A model generated the notes under the pieces. That model was not told the DNA's origin. It did no database searches and saw nothing but the letters and a program-made list of their open reading frames with translations. From positions 1 through 64,000 of the forward strand of contig NZ_VWXX01000006.1 in assembly GCF_008632335.1 (NCBI RefSeq): DNA of 64,000 nucleotides. The letters are read 5' to 3'. Origin of the DNA: Thiohalocapsa marina. GTDB taxonomy: Bacteria > Pseudomonadota > Gammaproteobacteria > Chromatiales > Chromatiaceae. Every line of letters starts with the position of its first letter. Position 1 is the stretch's first letter. Positions 50,249 to 59,526 of this stretch are shown here, piece by piece. The translations under genes and the position numbers were made by a program.

Positions 50249-50890
50249 TCAGCGCGGACGCTGTCGCAGCGCGGCCCGCCGTCCCCAGACGGAGTCGGGG
50301 GCCAGTTCCAGTACCTGCACATAGAGCGCCTGCGCCTGCTCGCGGCGACCTTCCTGCTGCAGCAAGTCCGCCAGCCGGCAGCACACCTCGGCGGCCAGCG
50401 CCGGATGGGGTGGCTGCGACGCGAAGCAGGCGTGCAGCCGCAGCAGATCCTCCCGCGCCTTGGGCGCGCGACCCATGAACGCCGGCAGCGACAGGCTGTT
50501 GGTCATGCGCACCATGCGTACCACCACGTTGTCCGGTGCCAGGCGCACCGCCTTGTCCATCAGCGCCAGCCCGCTGTTGAGCTGCAGGGCCTTGGTGGCC
50601 GGGTTCCAGGCATCCCGCGCCACCAGGGTCTGGGCAGAACCGAGAAAGGCTGTGACCTCGTGATCGGCGGGGTCGGCCTTGCGGGCCCGATGCAAGTAGC
50701 CTTCCGCCCGGGCCGAGGCCTTGGTGGCAGGATCCGTGGCCAGATTGTGCCAGGCGATGCCGAGCCGCTTGAGTATCGGGGGCTCACCGGACTGTCGTGG
50801 CGGCAGCGACTGGTGTCGGGCGATTTCGCGGCGCAACGCCACCGCATCCTGGGTGCTGGCCAGTTCCAGCAATGTCAGAGCATCGGTCAT
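50249..50890 (-). CDS. TPR-like protein of unknown function
   Basis: This 213-residue soluble protein has helical repeats (AEGYLHRARKADPADHEV; LLQQEGRREQAQALYVQVLEL). There is no signal peptide. It follows the small membrane protein gene at 50900 by 9 bases on the same strand and may work with it. Confidence 0.72.
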   Translation of the reverse strand: MTDALTLLELASTQDAVALRREIARHQSLPPRQSGEPPILKRLGIAWHNLATDPATKASARAEGYLHRARKADPADHEVTAFLGSAQTLVARDAWNPATKALQLNSGLALMDKAVRLAPDNVVVRMVRMTNSLSLPAFMGRAPKAREDLLRLHACFASQPPHPALAAEVCCRLADLLQQEGRREQAQALYVQVLELAPDSVWGRRAALRQRPR

Positions 50891-50899
50891 GCTTGGGCC

Positions 50900-51262
50900 T
50901 CAGCCAATGGCCTCACGGAGGATCCAGACGGTGATCCAGAGCGCCCACAGGGTCACACCACCGAATACCAGCGCCAGCAGCCCGTGCCAACCCCGGGCCA
51001 GACGGGCCTTGAGTCGGCGCCAGCCGCGCGCGGCCGGGTCCGGCGGCGCCGGCACCCGCTCGAAGCTGCGAATGAACAGATAGCCGAACAGGCACCAGAG
51101 CATGCCGGCGATGGCCGGCAGCAACATGACATCCGAGGCCTGCTCCTGGCGCCACAGCAGCAGACCGACGCTGGCGGCCAGCAGCAGCAGGCCGATGGTG
51201 GCAAGGGCCGGCGCAACGGGCCGCAGCCGGCGGGCGAGTCGGTGCAGGGTGTCGAGTATCAT
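50900..51262 (-). CDS. 120-residue membrane protein
   Basis: This protein has three hydrophobic helices (about residues 18-38, 45-65 and 94-115) separated by a basic loop. Its function is unknown. The start at 51262 gives MILDTLHRLARRLRPV; the reading frame stays open upstream, so the exact start is uncertain. Confidence 0.65.
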   Translation of the reverse strand: MILDTLHRLARRLRPVAPALATIGLLLLAASVGLLLWRQEQASDVMLLPAIAGMLWCLFGYLFIRSFERVPAPPDPAARGWRRLKARLARGWHGLLALVFGGVTLWALWITVWILREAIG

Positions 51263-51646
51263 GCCCCATAGGGTACCGCATCGGCCAGGATCGGGCTTGT
51301 TGGACGCCAGACCCAGAAGCCAGCAATTCCAAATTCGAACCGCAGAGGCCCAGAGAGCGCAGAGACCATCCAGCGTGTTCGTCAGCGTCTCTGCGTGCGC
51401 TTTGCGTTCTCTGTGTCTGCGGTTGATCGCGCTGCGGCAAAGCGGCAAATTTGAAATCGCTGATTCAAAAGCGCCTCACCGCGCTGCATAGAGGCATTTG
51501 TGATAGCCTGTCCGGGCCTCTCTCCCTGCCCTGTAGACGGCCCAAGTCACACTGCGCCGGTGTAACGGGCGTCCGGCCGACTCGACCCGGACCTGAGTCT
51601 TCCGGTCGGCCGCTGTCTTGCGCTGATCACGTTCGCCAAGCCACCC
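51263..51646. other. gene-free region with palindromic repeat
   Basis: This is a 384-base divergent spacer. It holds the interrupted palindrome at 51338-51424 and otherwise nothing that I can identify. The promoters of the flanking divergent genes should be here. Confidence 0.6.
51338..51424. repeat. interrupted palindrome, GCAGAG type, copy 2
   Basis: AACCGCAG (51338-51345) pairs with CTGCGGTT (51417-51424). Inside, GAGAGCGCAGAGA and TCTCTGCGTGCGC-like arms add pairing. It is related in layout and sequence to the element at 32363-32446. Confidence 0.65.
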
Positions 51647-53383
51647 GTGAGCATCAAAGTCAAACTGATCCTGGGGCTCTGCCTCCTGCTGTTGCTGCTT
51701 GCCCTTGGCGTCAGTGTCGTGTTCTACAGGTTGATTCTGCCCGGTGCGGAAGCGGTCGAACGGCGCGAGCGGGTCACCGACCTGGTGCGCGTCGAGCAGG
51801 CCATCGGGCAGGAACTCAAGCGCATCCACCAGGTCAGCCGCGAATGGGGCAACTGGGACGACACCTACCGTTTCGCGGCGACGCACGATCCGGCCTATGT
51901 CGCCAGCAATGTCACCGCCCACTGGTTACAGCAGCTGGAGATGGACCTGCTGGTGATCCTGGACACCGACGGCCGGGTGCTGGCCAGCGTGTTCTCGGCG
52001 CTGGCGCAGCCCCTGGCCGACGGGCTCATTGCCGACACCCTGGCTCCAGCTCTGGCTCCGGCCGCCCCGTCCACCACCCCGGTCGGGACCGGGCCGCTGT
52101 TGCCGGAGCGGGGCAGCGGACTGCTGAACTCGGCGGCCGGTGTGCTGCTGCTGGGCGCTGCCCGGATCCTGCCCACCGACGGTCAAGGACCTGCGAGCGG
52201 CACCCTGTACTTCGGCCGCCTGGTCAGCGATGCCTTTGCCGCTGGGCTGTCCGAGCAGTTGCAGTTGCCGGTGCAACTGGCCCTCGGACCGGCGCCGTCG
52301 TCGGCGCCGCAGGTCGAGGCGCTGTCTGCCAACCAAAGTCTGGCGCAGACGGGGCTCGCGTTACTGAACGACCCGCAACGCAGCCTGCAGATCCGTCTGC
52401 AGCAGGGCCGGCCGCACTACAAGCAGATGCTGGTCTCCGTGCGGTACCAACTGGCGGCGATCTTCCTCGCCGGGCTGGTCGCCAGCCTGGTGGCCTACTT
52501 TCTGCTGGAGTGCATCCTGGTCGAGCCGATCCTGCGGCTGGCCCGCGAGGCCGAGCGGTTCAGCCGCACCCACCGCCCCGAGGCCTTCGCTTTCACGGCT
52601 GGCCGCGATGAGATTGGCCAGCTCGCCCGTGCCTTCGCCGACATGGCCGAGCGCGTCAGCGACGGCCGCCACCTGCTGGAACGGGAGCGCGACAAGCTGG
52701 AGCGCGAAAGCCTCACGGATCCGCTGACGGGCCTCGGCAATCGCCGCTATCTGGAACAGGCCCTGGCCGCGGACCGGGCCGCAGACGGGGCCGGGAACAC
52801 CGGGGTCGGCAGCAGCCGGGCTGCGCGCCTGGTAGTCTCCATCGACCTTGATTTCTTCAAGCGGGTGAATGACCACCACGGCCACGACGTCGGCGACCGG
52901 GTGTTGCAGCAGATGGCCGAGATCCTGCGCCGTTGCAGTCGCGAGCAGGACATCCTGGCCCGCTGCGGTGGCGAGGAGTTCGTCCTGGTGTGCCGTGGCG
53001 TGGATGAGAACGACGCCATGGGCATCGTCGAGCGCATCCGCCGCGAGACCGCCGGCCACCCCTTCGGCGATGCGGACAGGCAATTGCAGCTGACCTGCTC
53101 CTCCGGCTTCGTGCTTTTTCCGCCGTGGGCGCCGGATGTCAGCCCCGATGCAGGCCCCGAAGCAAGCAAGGCCGAGAGCGATGCCAGGTTGCTGAAACTC
53201 GCCGATCTGGCGTTGTATCAGGCCAAGGCGGAAGGCCGCAACGGCTGGGTCGGTTATGGGGTCGAGCCCGGCACCGCCCATGCCCGGCTGCCGGTCACCG
53301 CAGAGGCACTGCACGCCGCCGTCACCACCGGCCTGGTGCACCGTATCTCGCCCCCCGGTCCTTCCAGCCAGCAGGCGGCTTGA
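51647..53383 (+). CDS. CHASE4-HAMP diguanylate cyclase
   Basis: This 578-residue membrane sensor starts with a helix (about residues 7-29). A periplasmic CHASE4-like domain follows (REWGNWDDTYRFAATHDPAYV), then a second helix near 265-288 and a HAMP linker. The GGDEF domain has GGEEF at residues 441-445, so it is predicted active, and RxxD (REQD) five residues earlier forms the c-di-GMP inhibitory site. It makes c-di-GMP from GTP. It starts with a GTG. Confidence 0.9.
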   Translation: MSIKVKLILGLCLLLLLLALGVSVVFYRLILPGAEAVERRERVTDLVRVEQAIGQELKRIHQVSREWGNWDDTYRFAATHDPAYVASNVTAHWLQQLEMDLLVILDTDGRVLASVFSALAQPLADGLIADTLAPALAPAAPSTTPVGTGPLLPERGSGLLNSAAGVLLLGAARILPTDGQGPASGTLYFGRLVSDAFAAGLSEQLQLPVQLALGPAPSSAPQVEALSANQSLAQTGLALLNDPQRSLQIRLQQGRPHYKQMLVSVRYQLAAIFLAGLVASLVAYFLLECILVEPILRLAREAERFSRTHRPEAFAFTAGRDEIGQLARAFADMAERVSDGRHLLERERDKLERESLTDPLTGLGNRRYLEQALAADRAADGAGNTGVGSSRAARLVVSIDLDFFKRVNDHHGHDVGDRVLQQMAEILRRCSREQDILARCGGEEFVLVCRGVDENDAMGIVERIRRETAGHPFGDADRQLQLTCSSGFVLFPPWAPDVSPDAGPEASKAESDARLLKLADLALYQAKAEGRNGWVGYGVEPGTAHARLPVTAEALHAAVTTGLVHRISPPGPSSQQAA

Positions 53384-53652
53384 TTTCGAACTGATCGATC
53401 GGCCTCTTGGCCAAAGATCAGCAGGGCTTCCTGCCAATGCCGAGGCTTTGCATCCCCACTCTGCGGCCGATACGCTCGGCCTGAACGACCGCTGGCGCAG
53501 GCTGTGCCTCCGGCTGCAAGGCGTCCTCATAACGCCGACAACCAACCCTCGAAAACCGAAATCGCGTTTGCATATGTATAAACCAGCGTCGCCGGAACCA
53601 CAGAGCGGCGATAATGGGAACCCGCGCCAGCCCCGCGTGTCAGGATAGAACC

Positions 53653-54822
53653 ATGAACGCCCCACATCTCCGCCTGTTGTCCGTCATGCCAGCGACCGTC
53701 ACGCGCGCCATCGCCATGCGACCGCCCGCCATGTCCCTGCCCCTTGTCCGACTGCTGCCGGTCTGGCTGCTCATGCTGCCGGCCCTTGCTTTTGCGCAAT
53801 CGGGTGCACAATCCGGTGCCAAATCCGGCGCGACCCCGGTCATCGTTGCCGAGGCGCGGCTGGCGCCGATGGCGGAGCGGGTCGAGGCCCTTGGGACGCT
53901 GCGCGCCAACGAGTCCGTGTCCATCACCTCCAATGTCACCGAGACCGTGTCGGCGGTGCACTTCGACGACGGCCAGCGGGTGCGCGAAGGGGATCTGCTG
54001 GTGGAGATGACCAGCGCCGAGGAGCATGCGCTGCTGGAAGAGGCCCAGGCCCGGGTCGCCGAGGCGGAGCGCCAGCATCGGCGGGTGCGCTCGCTGGTGG
54101 ATCAGGGTTCGGCCTCGGAGAGCCTGCTGGACGAGCGCAAGCGTGATCTGGACACGGCGCAGGCCAACCTGGTGGCGCTGGAGTCGCGGTTGGCGGACCG
54201 TGTGGTCAGGGCCCCCTTCGACGGCATCGTCGGGCTGCGCAGCATCAGCCGCGGGGCGTTGGTGGCGCCCGGTGACCTGATCACCACGCTGGATGACGAC
54301 GGCGTCATGAAGCTGGACTTCACGGTGCCGAGCCTGTACCTGGCGGAGCTGCGCCCCGGGTTGCGCATCGAGGCCCGCGCGCGGGCCTACGGCGAGCGCC
54401 TGTTCGAAGGCACGGTGCGCGGCATCGACAGCCGCATCGATCCGGTGACCCGCTCGGTGCTGGTGCGCGCCCTGCTGCCCAATCCGCAGCGGACCCTGCG
54501 ACCGGGCCTGCTGATGCAGGTGGAACTGCTGCTGAACCCGCGCCAGACCCTGGTGTTGCCGGAGGCCGCGCTGCTGCATCAGGGCGCGGAGCGGTTCGTG
54601 CTGCGTCTCGTCGACACCGACCAGGGGCTGAGCGTGGAGCGGCGGGCGGTGCAGATCGGCGCGCGCCAGCCCGGGTTGGTCGAGATCCTAGACGGTCTAG
54701 CAGCAGGCGAGCAGGTGGTCACCGAGGGGCAGGACAAGGCGCGCCCGGGAAAACCGGTGCAGGTACTGGCCGTGGACGACGGCCAGTTGAGCCTGCGCGA
54801 TGCCATCCGGGAAGGCGACTGA
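53653..54822 (+). CDS. RND efflux periplasmic adaptor
   Basis: This 389-residue HlyD/MexA-type membrane fusion protein has a signal segment ending near LPALAFAQSG. A lipoyl-like half (VEALGTLRANESVSITSNV) and a coiled-coil hairpin (EEAQARVAEAERQHRRVRSL) lead to APFDGIVGLRSISRGALVAPGD. It bridges the RND pump encoded 15 bases downstream to an outer-membrane channel. A later start at 53731 would give a shorter signal. Confidence 0.92.
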   Translation: MNAPHLRLLSVMPATVTRAIAMRPPAMSLPLVRLLPVWLLMLPALAFAQSGAQSGAKSGATPVIVAEARLAPMAERVEALGTLRANESVSITSNVTETVSAVHFDDGQRVREGDLLVEMTSAEEHALLEEAQARVAEAERQHRRVRSLVDQGSASESLLDERKRDLDTAQANLVALESRLADRVVRAPFDGIVGLRSISRGALVAPGDLITTLDDDGVMKLDFTVPSLYLAELRPGLRIEARARAYGERLFEGTVRGIDSRIDPVTRSVLVRALLPNPQRTLRPGLLMQVELLLNPRQTLVLPEAALLHQGAERFVLRLVDTDQGLSVERRAVQIGARQPGLVEILDGLAAGEQVVTEGQDKARPGKPVQVLAVDDGQLSLRDAIREGD

Positions 54823-54837
54823 GGGGGCGCGATCGAC

Positions 54838-57800
54838 ATGAAGCTCTCGGACCTCTCCGTTACCCGGCCGGTCCTGGCCACGGTGCTGTCGCTGCTGCTG
54901 CTGGCCTTCGGCCTGGTCTCCTTCGACCGGCTGCCGCTGCGCGAGTACCCGGACATCGACCCGCCGGTGGTGTCCATCGACACCGTCTATCCGGGGGCCG
55001 CCGCCAATGTGGTGGAGACGCGCATCACGCAGCTGATCGAGGACCGCATCGCCGGTGTCGAGGGCATCCGCACCATCGAGTCCACCAGCAAGGACGGGCG
55101 CTCCGACATCAGCATCACCTTCGATATCGGCCGCGACATCGACGGCGCCGCCAACGACATCCGCGACCGCGTCTCCGGCATCCTCGACCAGTTGCCGGTA
55201 GAGGCCGAGCCGCCGGACATCCAGAAGGTGGACAGCAACGAAGACGTGATCATGTGGCTGAACCTGGCCAGCAGCGGCTCGGGTCAGGTGCCGGGCGGGG
55301 GCATGAGCGTGCCGGCGCTCACCGACTACGCCCGGCGCTATCTGGTGGATCGCTTCTCGGTGCTGGACGGCGTGGCGCGGGTGCGCGTCGGCGGCAGCCA
55401 GACCTATGCCATGCGGGTGTGGCTGGACCGCGCGGCACTGGCGGCGCGGGGCCTGACCGTGGCCGACGTGGAGGCGGCGCTGCGGGCGGAGAACCTGGAA
55501 CTGCCCGCCGGCCGGGTGGAGTCCATCGACCGTGAATTCACCGTGCGCCTGGACCGCAGCTTCCGCACCGCCGAAGACTTTGCCCGGCTGGTGCTGGCCC
55601 GCGGTGCTGATGGCCATCTGGTGCGGCTGGGCGACGTGGCGCGGGTGGAACGGGGCACCGAAGAAGACCGCACCAGCTTCCGCGGCAACGGCGTGCCCAT
55701 GGTGGGCCTGGGCATCATCAAGCAGTCCACCGCTAATACCATCGCCGTGGCCGAGGCCGCCAAGGCGGAGATGGCGCGGGTCAACGCCAGCCTGCCGGAG
55801 GGGCTGGCGCTGAAGCAGAGCTACGACACCTCGATCTTCGTCAAGGGGGCCATCCGCGAGGTCTACAAGACCCTGGGCATCGCCATCGGCCTGGTGGTGC
55901 TGGTGATCTTCCTGTTCCTGGGTTCGGTGCGGGCCATGCTGGTGCCGGCGGTGACGGTGCCGGTGTCGCTGGTGGCCACCTTCACGGTGCTCTACGCGCT
56001 GGGCTTTTCCATCAACATCCTGACCCTGCTGGCGCTGGTGCTGGCCATCGGGCTGGTGGTGGACGACGCCATCGTGGTGCTGGAGAACATCCACCGGCGC
56101 ATGGAGCTGTACGGCGAGACGCGCCTGGTGGCGGCGGTTCGCGGCACGCGGCAGGTGGGCTTTGCGGTGATCGCCACCACCGTGGTGCTGGTGGCGGTGT
56201 TCGTGCCCATCGCCTTTCTGCAGGGCGATGTGGGCCGGCTGTTCTCGGAGTTCGCGCTGACCATGGCGGCGGCGGTGGGCTTTTCCACCTTCGTTGCGCT
56301 GTCGCTGTCGCCGATGCTGGCCTCGAAGATCCTGCCGCAATCCCATGCCGGCGGCGCCGGGCGGCTGAACCTGAGCGCAGGCGTGGACTGGGCCTTTGCC
56401 AGTGTGCGCCGCGGCTATCACTGGTCGTTGGCGCTGCTGTTGCGGCAGAAATGGCTGGTGCTGCTTGCCTTTGCGGCGACCATCGCCGCCGCCCTCTGGC
56501 TGTGGCAGCAGGTGCCCCAGGAATACGCGCCGAAAGAAGACCGCGGCGCCTTCTTCGTGCTGGTGAACGGGCCTGAAGGCGCCTCCTACAGCTACATGCA
56601 GGAGTACATGGACGAGATCGAGCGTCGCCTGCTGCCCTATGCGGAGTCCGGCGAGGCCATCCGCGTGCTGGTGCGCAATCCGCGGGGCTTTGGCGGTAGC
56701 GCCGCGTTCAATACCGCCATCGTCATCGTGGTGCTGAGCGACTTCGATCAGCGCCGCTCCGCCTGGGCCATCATGAACGAGGTGCGCGCCAAGCTCGGTG
56801 ACCTGCCCGGCGTGCGCGCCTTTCCGGTGATGCGCCAGGGCTTCGGCGCGCGCATCCAGAAGCCGGTGCAGTTCGTCATCGGCGGCGGCAGCTACGAGGA
56901 ACTGGCCCAGTGGCGCGACACCCTGGTGCAGGCCATCGAGGCGGACAACCCGGGCCTGCTCGGGCTGGACTGGGACTACAAGGAGACCAAGCCGCAGTTG
57001 CGGGTGCAGATCGACTACGACCGCGCCGCGGACCTGGGCGTGAAGGTCGGCACCGTCGGCCGCGCGCTGGAGACCATGCTCGGCTCGCGCAAGGTCACCA
57101 CCTACATCGAGGACGGCGAGGAATACGACGTCATCCTGGAGGGCGAACGCGACACCCAGCGCACCCCCACCAGCCTGGCCAATCTGTATGTCCGCTCGGA
57201 ACGCAGCGGCGAGCTGATCCCGCTGTCCAACCTGGTGGAGATCACCGAGCAGGCGGACTCCCAGAGCCTGAACCGCTACAACCGCATCCGCGCCATCACG
57301 CTGGAGGCCAACCTGGCCGATGATCTGGCCCTCGGCGACGCGCTGGGCTACCTGGAGGCCAAGGTGCGCGAGCTGCTGCCGGAGCAGGCGCAGATCGACT
57401 TCAAGGGCCAGAGCCGCGACTTCCGCGACAGCGGCGAGGGTATCCTGTTCGTCTTCGTGCTGGGGCTGGTGGTGGTGTTCCTGGTGCTGGCGGCCCAGTT
57501 CGAGAGCTGGGTGCATCCGCTGGTGATCATGCTGACGGTGCCCCTGGCCATGGCTGGTGCGCTGTTGGGGCTGTGGTGGACCGGGCAGTCGCTGAACATC
57601 TACAGCCAGATCGGCCTGATCATGCTGGTGGGGTTGTCGGCCAAGAACGGCATCCTGATCGTGGAGTTCGCCAACCAGTTGCGCGACCAGGGCAAGGCCT
57701 TCCACGAGGCCCTGCTGGAGGCCGCCGACACCCGGCTACGTCCCATCGTCATGACCGGAATCACCACCGCCGCCGGCTCGGTGCCGCTGTTGCTCAGCAG

Positions 57801-58089
57801 TGGTGCCGGCGCCGAGACGCGCATCGTCATCGGCACCGTGATCCTGTCCGGCGTGCTGGCCGCGACCCTGTTCACGCTGTTCGTCGTGCCGGTGGCCTAT
57901 GACCTGCTGGCCCGCCGCACCGGTTCGCCCGGGGACGTTGCACGACGACTGGCGCAGGAGGAGGCACTGACGCCGCTTGCGTCGACGCCGGCATCGTTAT
58001 CTGAATCGCCGTCGCCAGCGCAGTCCGTATCGTCGCCACCGACGTCCGCATCGCCGGCATCGTCATCGACATCCGCGGTCACGGATTAG
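54838..58089 (+). CDS. RND efflux transporter permease
   Basis: This 1083-residue AcrB/MexF-family pump has 12 helices and two large periplasmic loops. The proton-relay aspartates are in AIGLVVDDAIVVLENIHRR. The adaptor gene is directly upstream. No TolC-type gene is nearby, so the outer-membrane partner must be encoded elsewhere. The last 35 residues are a Ser/Pro/Ala low-complexity tail. Substrates cannot be read from sequence. Confidence 0.95.
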   Translation: MKLSDLSVTRPVLATVLSLLLLAFGLVSFDRLPLREYPDIDPPVVSIDTVYPGAAANVVETRITQLIEDRIAGVEGIRTIESTSKDGRSDISITFDIGRDIDGAANDIRDRVSGILDQLPVEAEPPDIQKVDSNEDVIMWLNLASSGSGQVPGGGMSVPALTDYARRYLVDRFSVLDGVARVRVGGSQTYAMRVWLDRAALAARGLTVADVEAALRAENLELPAGRVESIDREFTVRLDRSFRTAEDFARLVLARGADGHLVRLGDVARVERGTEEDRTSFRGNGVPMVGLGIIKQSTANTIAVAEAAKAEMARVNASLPEGLALKQSYDTSIFVKGAIREVYKTLGIAIGLVVLVIFLFLGSVRAMLVPAVTVPVSLVATFTVLYALGFSINILTLLALVLAIGLVVDDAIVVLENIHRRMELYGETRLVAAVRGTRQVGFAVIATTVVLVAVFVPIAFLQGDVGRLFSEFALTMAAAVGFSTFVALSLSPMLASKILPQSHAGGAGRLNLSAGVDWAFASVRRGYHWSLALLLRQKWLVLLAFAATIAAALWLWQQVPQEYAPKEDRGAFFVLVNGPEGASYSYMQEYMDEIERRLLPYAESGEAIRVLVRNPRGFGGSAAFNTAIVIVVLSDFDQRRSAWAIMNEVRAKLGDLPGVRAFPVMRQGFGARIQKPVQFVIGGGSYEELAQWRDTLVQAIEADNPGLLGLDWDYKETKPQLRVQIDYDRAADLGVKVGTVGRALETMLGSRKVTTYIEDGEEYDVILEGERDTQRTPTSLANLYVRSERSGELIPLSNLVEITEQADSQSLNRYNRIRAITLEANLADDLALGDALGYLEAKVRELLPEQAQIDFKGQSRDFRDSGEGILFVFVLGLVVVFLVLAAQFESWVHPLVIMLTVPLAMAGALLGLWWTGQSLNIYSQIGLIMLVGLSAKNGILIVEFANQLRDQGKAFHEALLEAADTRLRPIVMTGITTAAGSVPLLLSSGAGAETRIVIGTVILSGVLAATLFTLFVVPVAYDLLARRTGSPGDVARRLAQEEALTPLASTPASLSESPSPAQSVSSPPTSASPASSSTSAVTD

Positions 58090-58136
58090 GCTATTCTTTG
58101 CCCGAATAACGACCGACAGTCCCGGAGGATCCCCGA

Positions 58137-58244
58137 GTGTTTCTCAATCTGCCCGCCGATGTCTGGAGCATGCTGATCATCCTTGGCGTCTTCATGCTGC
58201 TGCCCGTGCTGGTCATCTACGGTGCCTATCGCGTCATCCGGTGA
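58137..58244 (+). CDS. 35-residue single-helix membrane peptide
   Basis: A GTG at 58137 has GGAGG (58124-58128) 8 bases ahead and opens 35 codons to TGA at 58244. The product starts MFLNLPADVWSMLIIL, continues as one membrane helix (about residues 10-29) and ends VIYGAYRVIR. It lies 47 bases after the RND permease. Size, position and the IYG after the helix recall AcrZ, the small helix that binds AcrB, but sequence this short cannot prove relation. It is probably real because of the ribosome site and composition. Confidence 0.6.
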   Translation: MFLNLPADVWSMLIILGVFMLLPVLVIYGAYRVIR

Positions 58245-58273
58245 GCCGGCTGGCGCCACGCGCCCCAGGAAAT

Positions 58274-58529
58274 GCGCGTGGGTACGCGGGGCGGACCGAC
58301 TCCCACGGGATGTGGGTGTTCGGTGGGGGCATGCGCGTGGGTACGCGGGGCGTACCCACCCTACGGGATGCGGGTGTCCGAGTAGGGTGGGCACGGTTTC
58401 TGTGCCCACACGGTCGATGTTCGCGCCCACGCGACGGTGCCCGTGCCCACGCGGTCGATGTCCGAGCCCACGCAAACAGTGTTCGTACTCACGCGTCATG
58501 GCCGACCCGATCGGAGTGACGGGGGCTGA
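58274..58529. repeat. REP/BIME cluster upstream of the RAYT gene
   Basis: The cluster contains a diverged copy (58274-58330) and a clean 68-bp unit (58333-58400) of a palindromic repeat. Its stems are GGGTACG-CGGGG-CGTACCC and TGGGCAC-loop-GTGCCCA. Degenerate half-units of the CCCACGCGGTCGATG type follow. The same unit is downstream of the transposase gene. There is no gene in it. Confidence 0.8.
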
Positions 58530-59078
58530 ATGTCGCGGTATCGGCGAGTAACGGCGGCGGGCGCCTGCTATTTCTTTACGGTGGTCACCGAGCGCCGTCG
58601 TCCTTTACTGACCGATGAGGCGCCGCGGCGATGGCTGCGGGAGGCGATCGCGGCGACGCGGTCGGACTATCCGTTCGCAATCGACGCCTGGGTGTTGTTG
58701 CCGGACCATCTGCACTGCATTTGGACGCTACCGGACGGCGATGCCGACTTCTCGACGCACTGGAGGCTGATCAAGCGCCGATTCTCGCAACGGGCCAATG
58801 TGCTTCTGCATCGAGACGACTGGATGAGCCCATCGAAGCGCAAGCACCGGGAGTCGACCATCTGGCAACGCCGGTTTTGGGAGCATTGCATCCGCAATGA
58901 GGGTGATTACGGGGCGCACATGGATTACATCCACTTCAACCCGGTCAAGCACGGTCTGGTTACACGCGTGGCGGATTGGCCCTACTCAACCTTCCATCGC
59001 TTGGTGGCCGCCGGCGTCTATCCGCCGGACTGGGCTTTTGCACCTGAGGCCGCGACTGAACTCACTGTCGGTGAGTAG
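58530..59078 (+). CDS. REP-associated tyrosine transposase (RAYT)
   Basis: This 182-residue IS200/IS605-like Y1 transposase domain protein has an HUH motif, His60 and His62 in LLPDHLHCIW, and the nucleophile Tyr133 in MDYIHFNPVKHGL. It binds and cuts single-stranded REP hairpins and is usually a domesticated single-copy gene. Here it is intact and flanked on both sides by copies of one REP unit. Confidence 0.92.
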   Translation: MSRYRRVTAAGACYFFTVVTERRRPLLTDEAPRRWLREAIAATRSDYPFAIDAWVLLPDHLHCIWTLPDGDADFSTHWRLIKRRFSQRANVLLHRDDWMSPSKRKHRESTIWQRRFWEHCIRNEGDYGAHMDYIHFNPVKHGLVTRVADWPYSTFHRLVAAGVYPPDWAFAPEAATELTVGE

Positions 59079-59084
59079 GGCACG

Positions 59085-59280
59085 GCTCGCCGTGCCCACG
59101 CGGTTGATGCGGGAGCCGGTGCGATCGGTGTCTGTGTGCTGATGTAAAGCGCGTGGGTACGCGGGGCGTACCCACCCTACGGGATGCGGGTGTCCGAGTA
59201 GGATGGGCACGGTTTCCGTACCCACGCGGTCGATGTGGGAGCCGGTGCGACCGGTGTTCGTGCCCACGCGGTTGATGCGG
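59085..59280. repeat. REP/BIME cluster downstream of the RAYT gene
   Basis: The 68-bp unit at 59149-59216 differs from 58333-58400 at one base. Around it are degenerate units of the CCCACGCGGTTGATGCGG type. With the upstream cluster it brackets the transposase gene. Confidence 0.82.
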
Positions 59281-59283
59281 GTG

Positions 59284-59526
59284 TCACAGCCGCTCCAGCA
59301 GATAGTCCGCCGTGGCGTCCAGGCTGACGAGCCTGGGGTAGTCCAGCTCGGGGATGTCCACACCGAGTCGTTTGTGCAGGGCGCTGACCCAGTTCAGGAT
59401 GTCCATCGAGTCCAGATCGAATTCGTCGCGCAGTTGCGCGTCGCCGGGGATGGTCTCGCCGGCCAGGTCGGCGGCGACGCCGATGAGTTCCTGCAAGGCG
59501 ATGGTCTTGATCTCGTCGCGGGTCAT
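59284..59526 (-). CDS. acyl carrier protein
   Basis: This 80-residue acidic four-helix carrier has the phosphopantetheine site Ser40 in DEFDLDSMDILNWV. It is distinct from a housekeeping AcpP by sequence and context: it is the last gene of an acetyl-CoA synthetase and 2-oxoacid dehydrogenase operon and overlaps the E2 stop by 4 bases. It may receive an acyl group from E2 or from a CoA ester. Confidence 0.88.
   Translation of the reverse strand: MTRDEIKTIALQELIGVAADLAGETIPGDAQLRDEFDLDSMDILNWVSALHKRLGVDIPELDYPRLVSLDATADYLLERL

Noticed and set aside
54697-57705. Very long open frame antisense to the RND genes
   Set aside because: It mirrors the codon pattern of the sense genes in high-GC DNA, has His/Gln/Gly-rich composition with no domain and lacks a ribosome site.
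58245-58529. Short open frames in the spacer before the RAYT gene
   Set aside because: They read through palindromic repeats and give Arg/Gly/His-rich products without ribosome sites.
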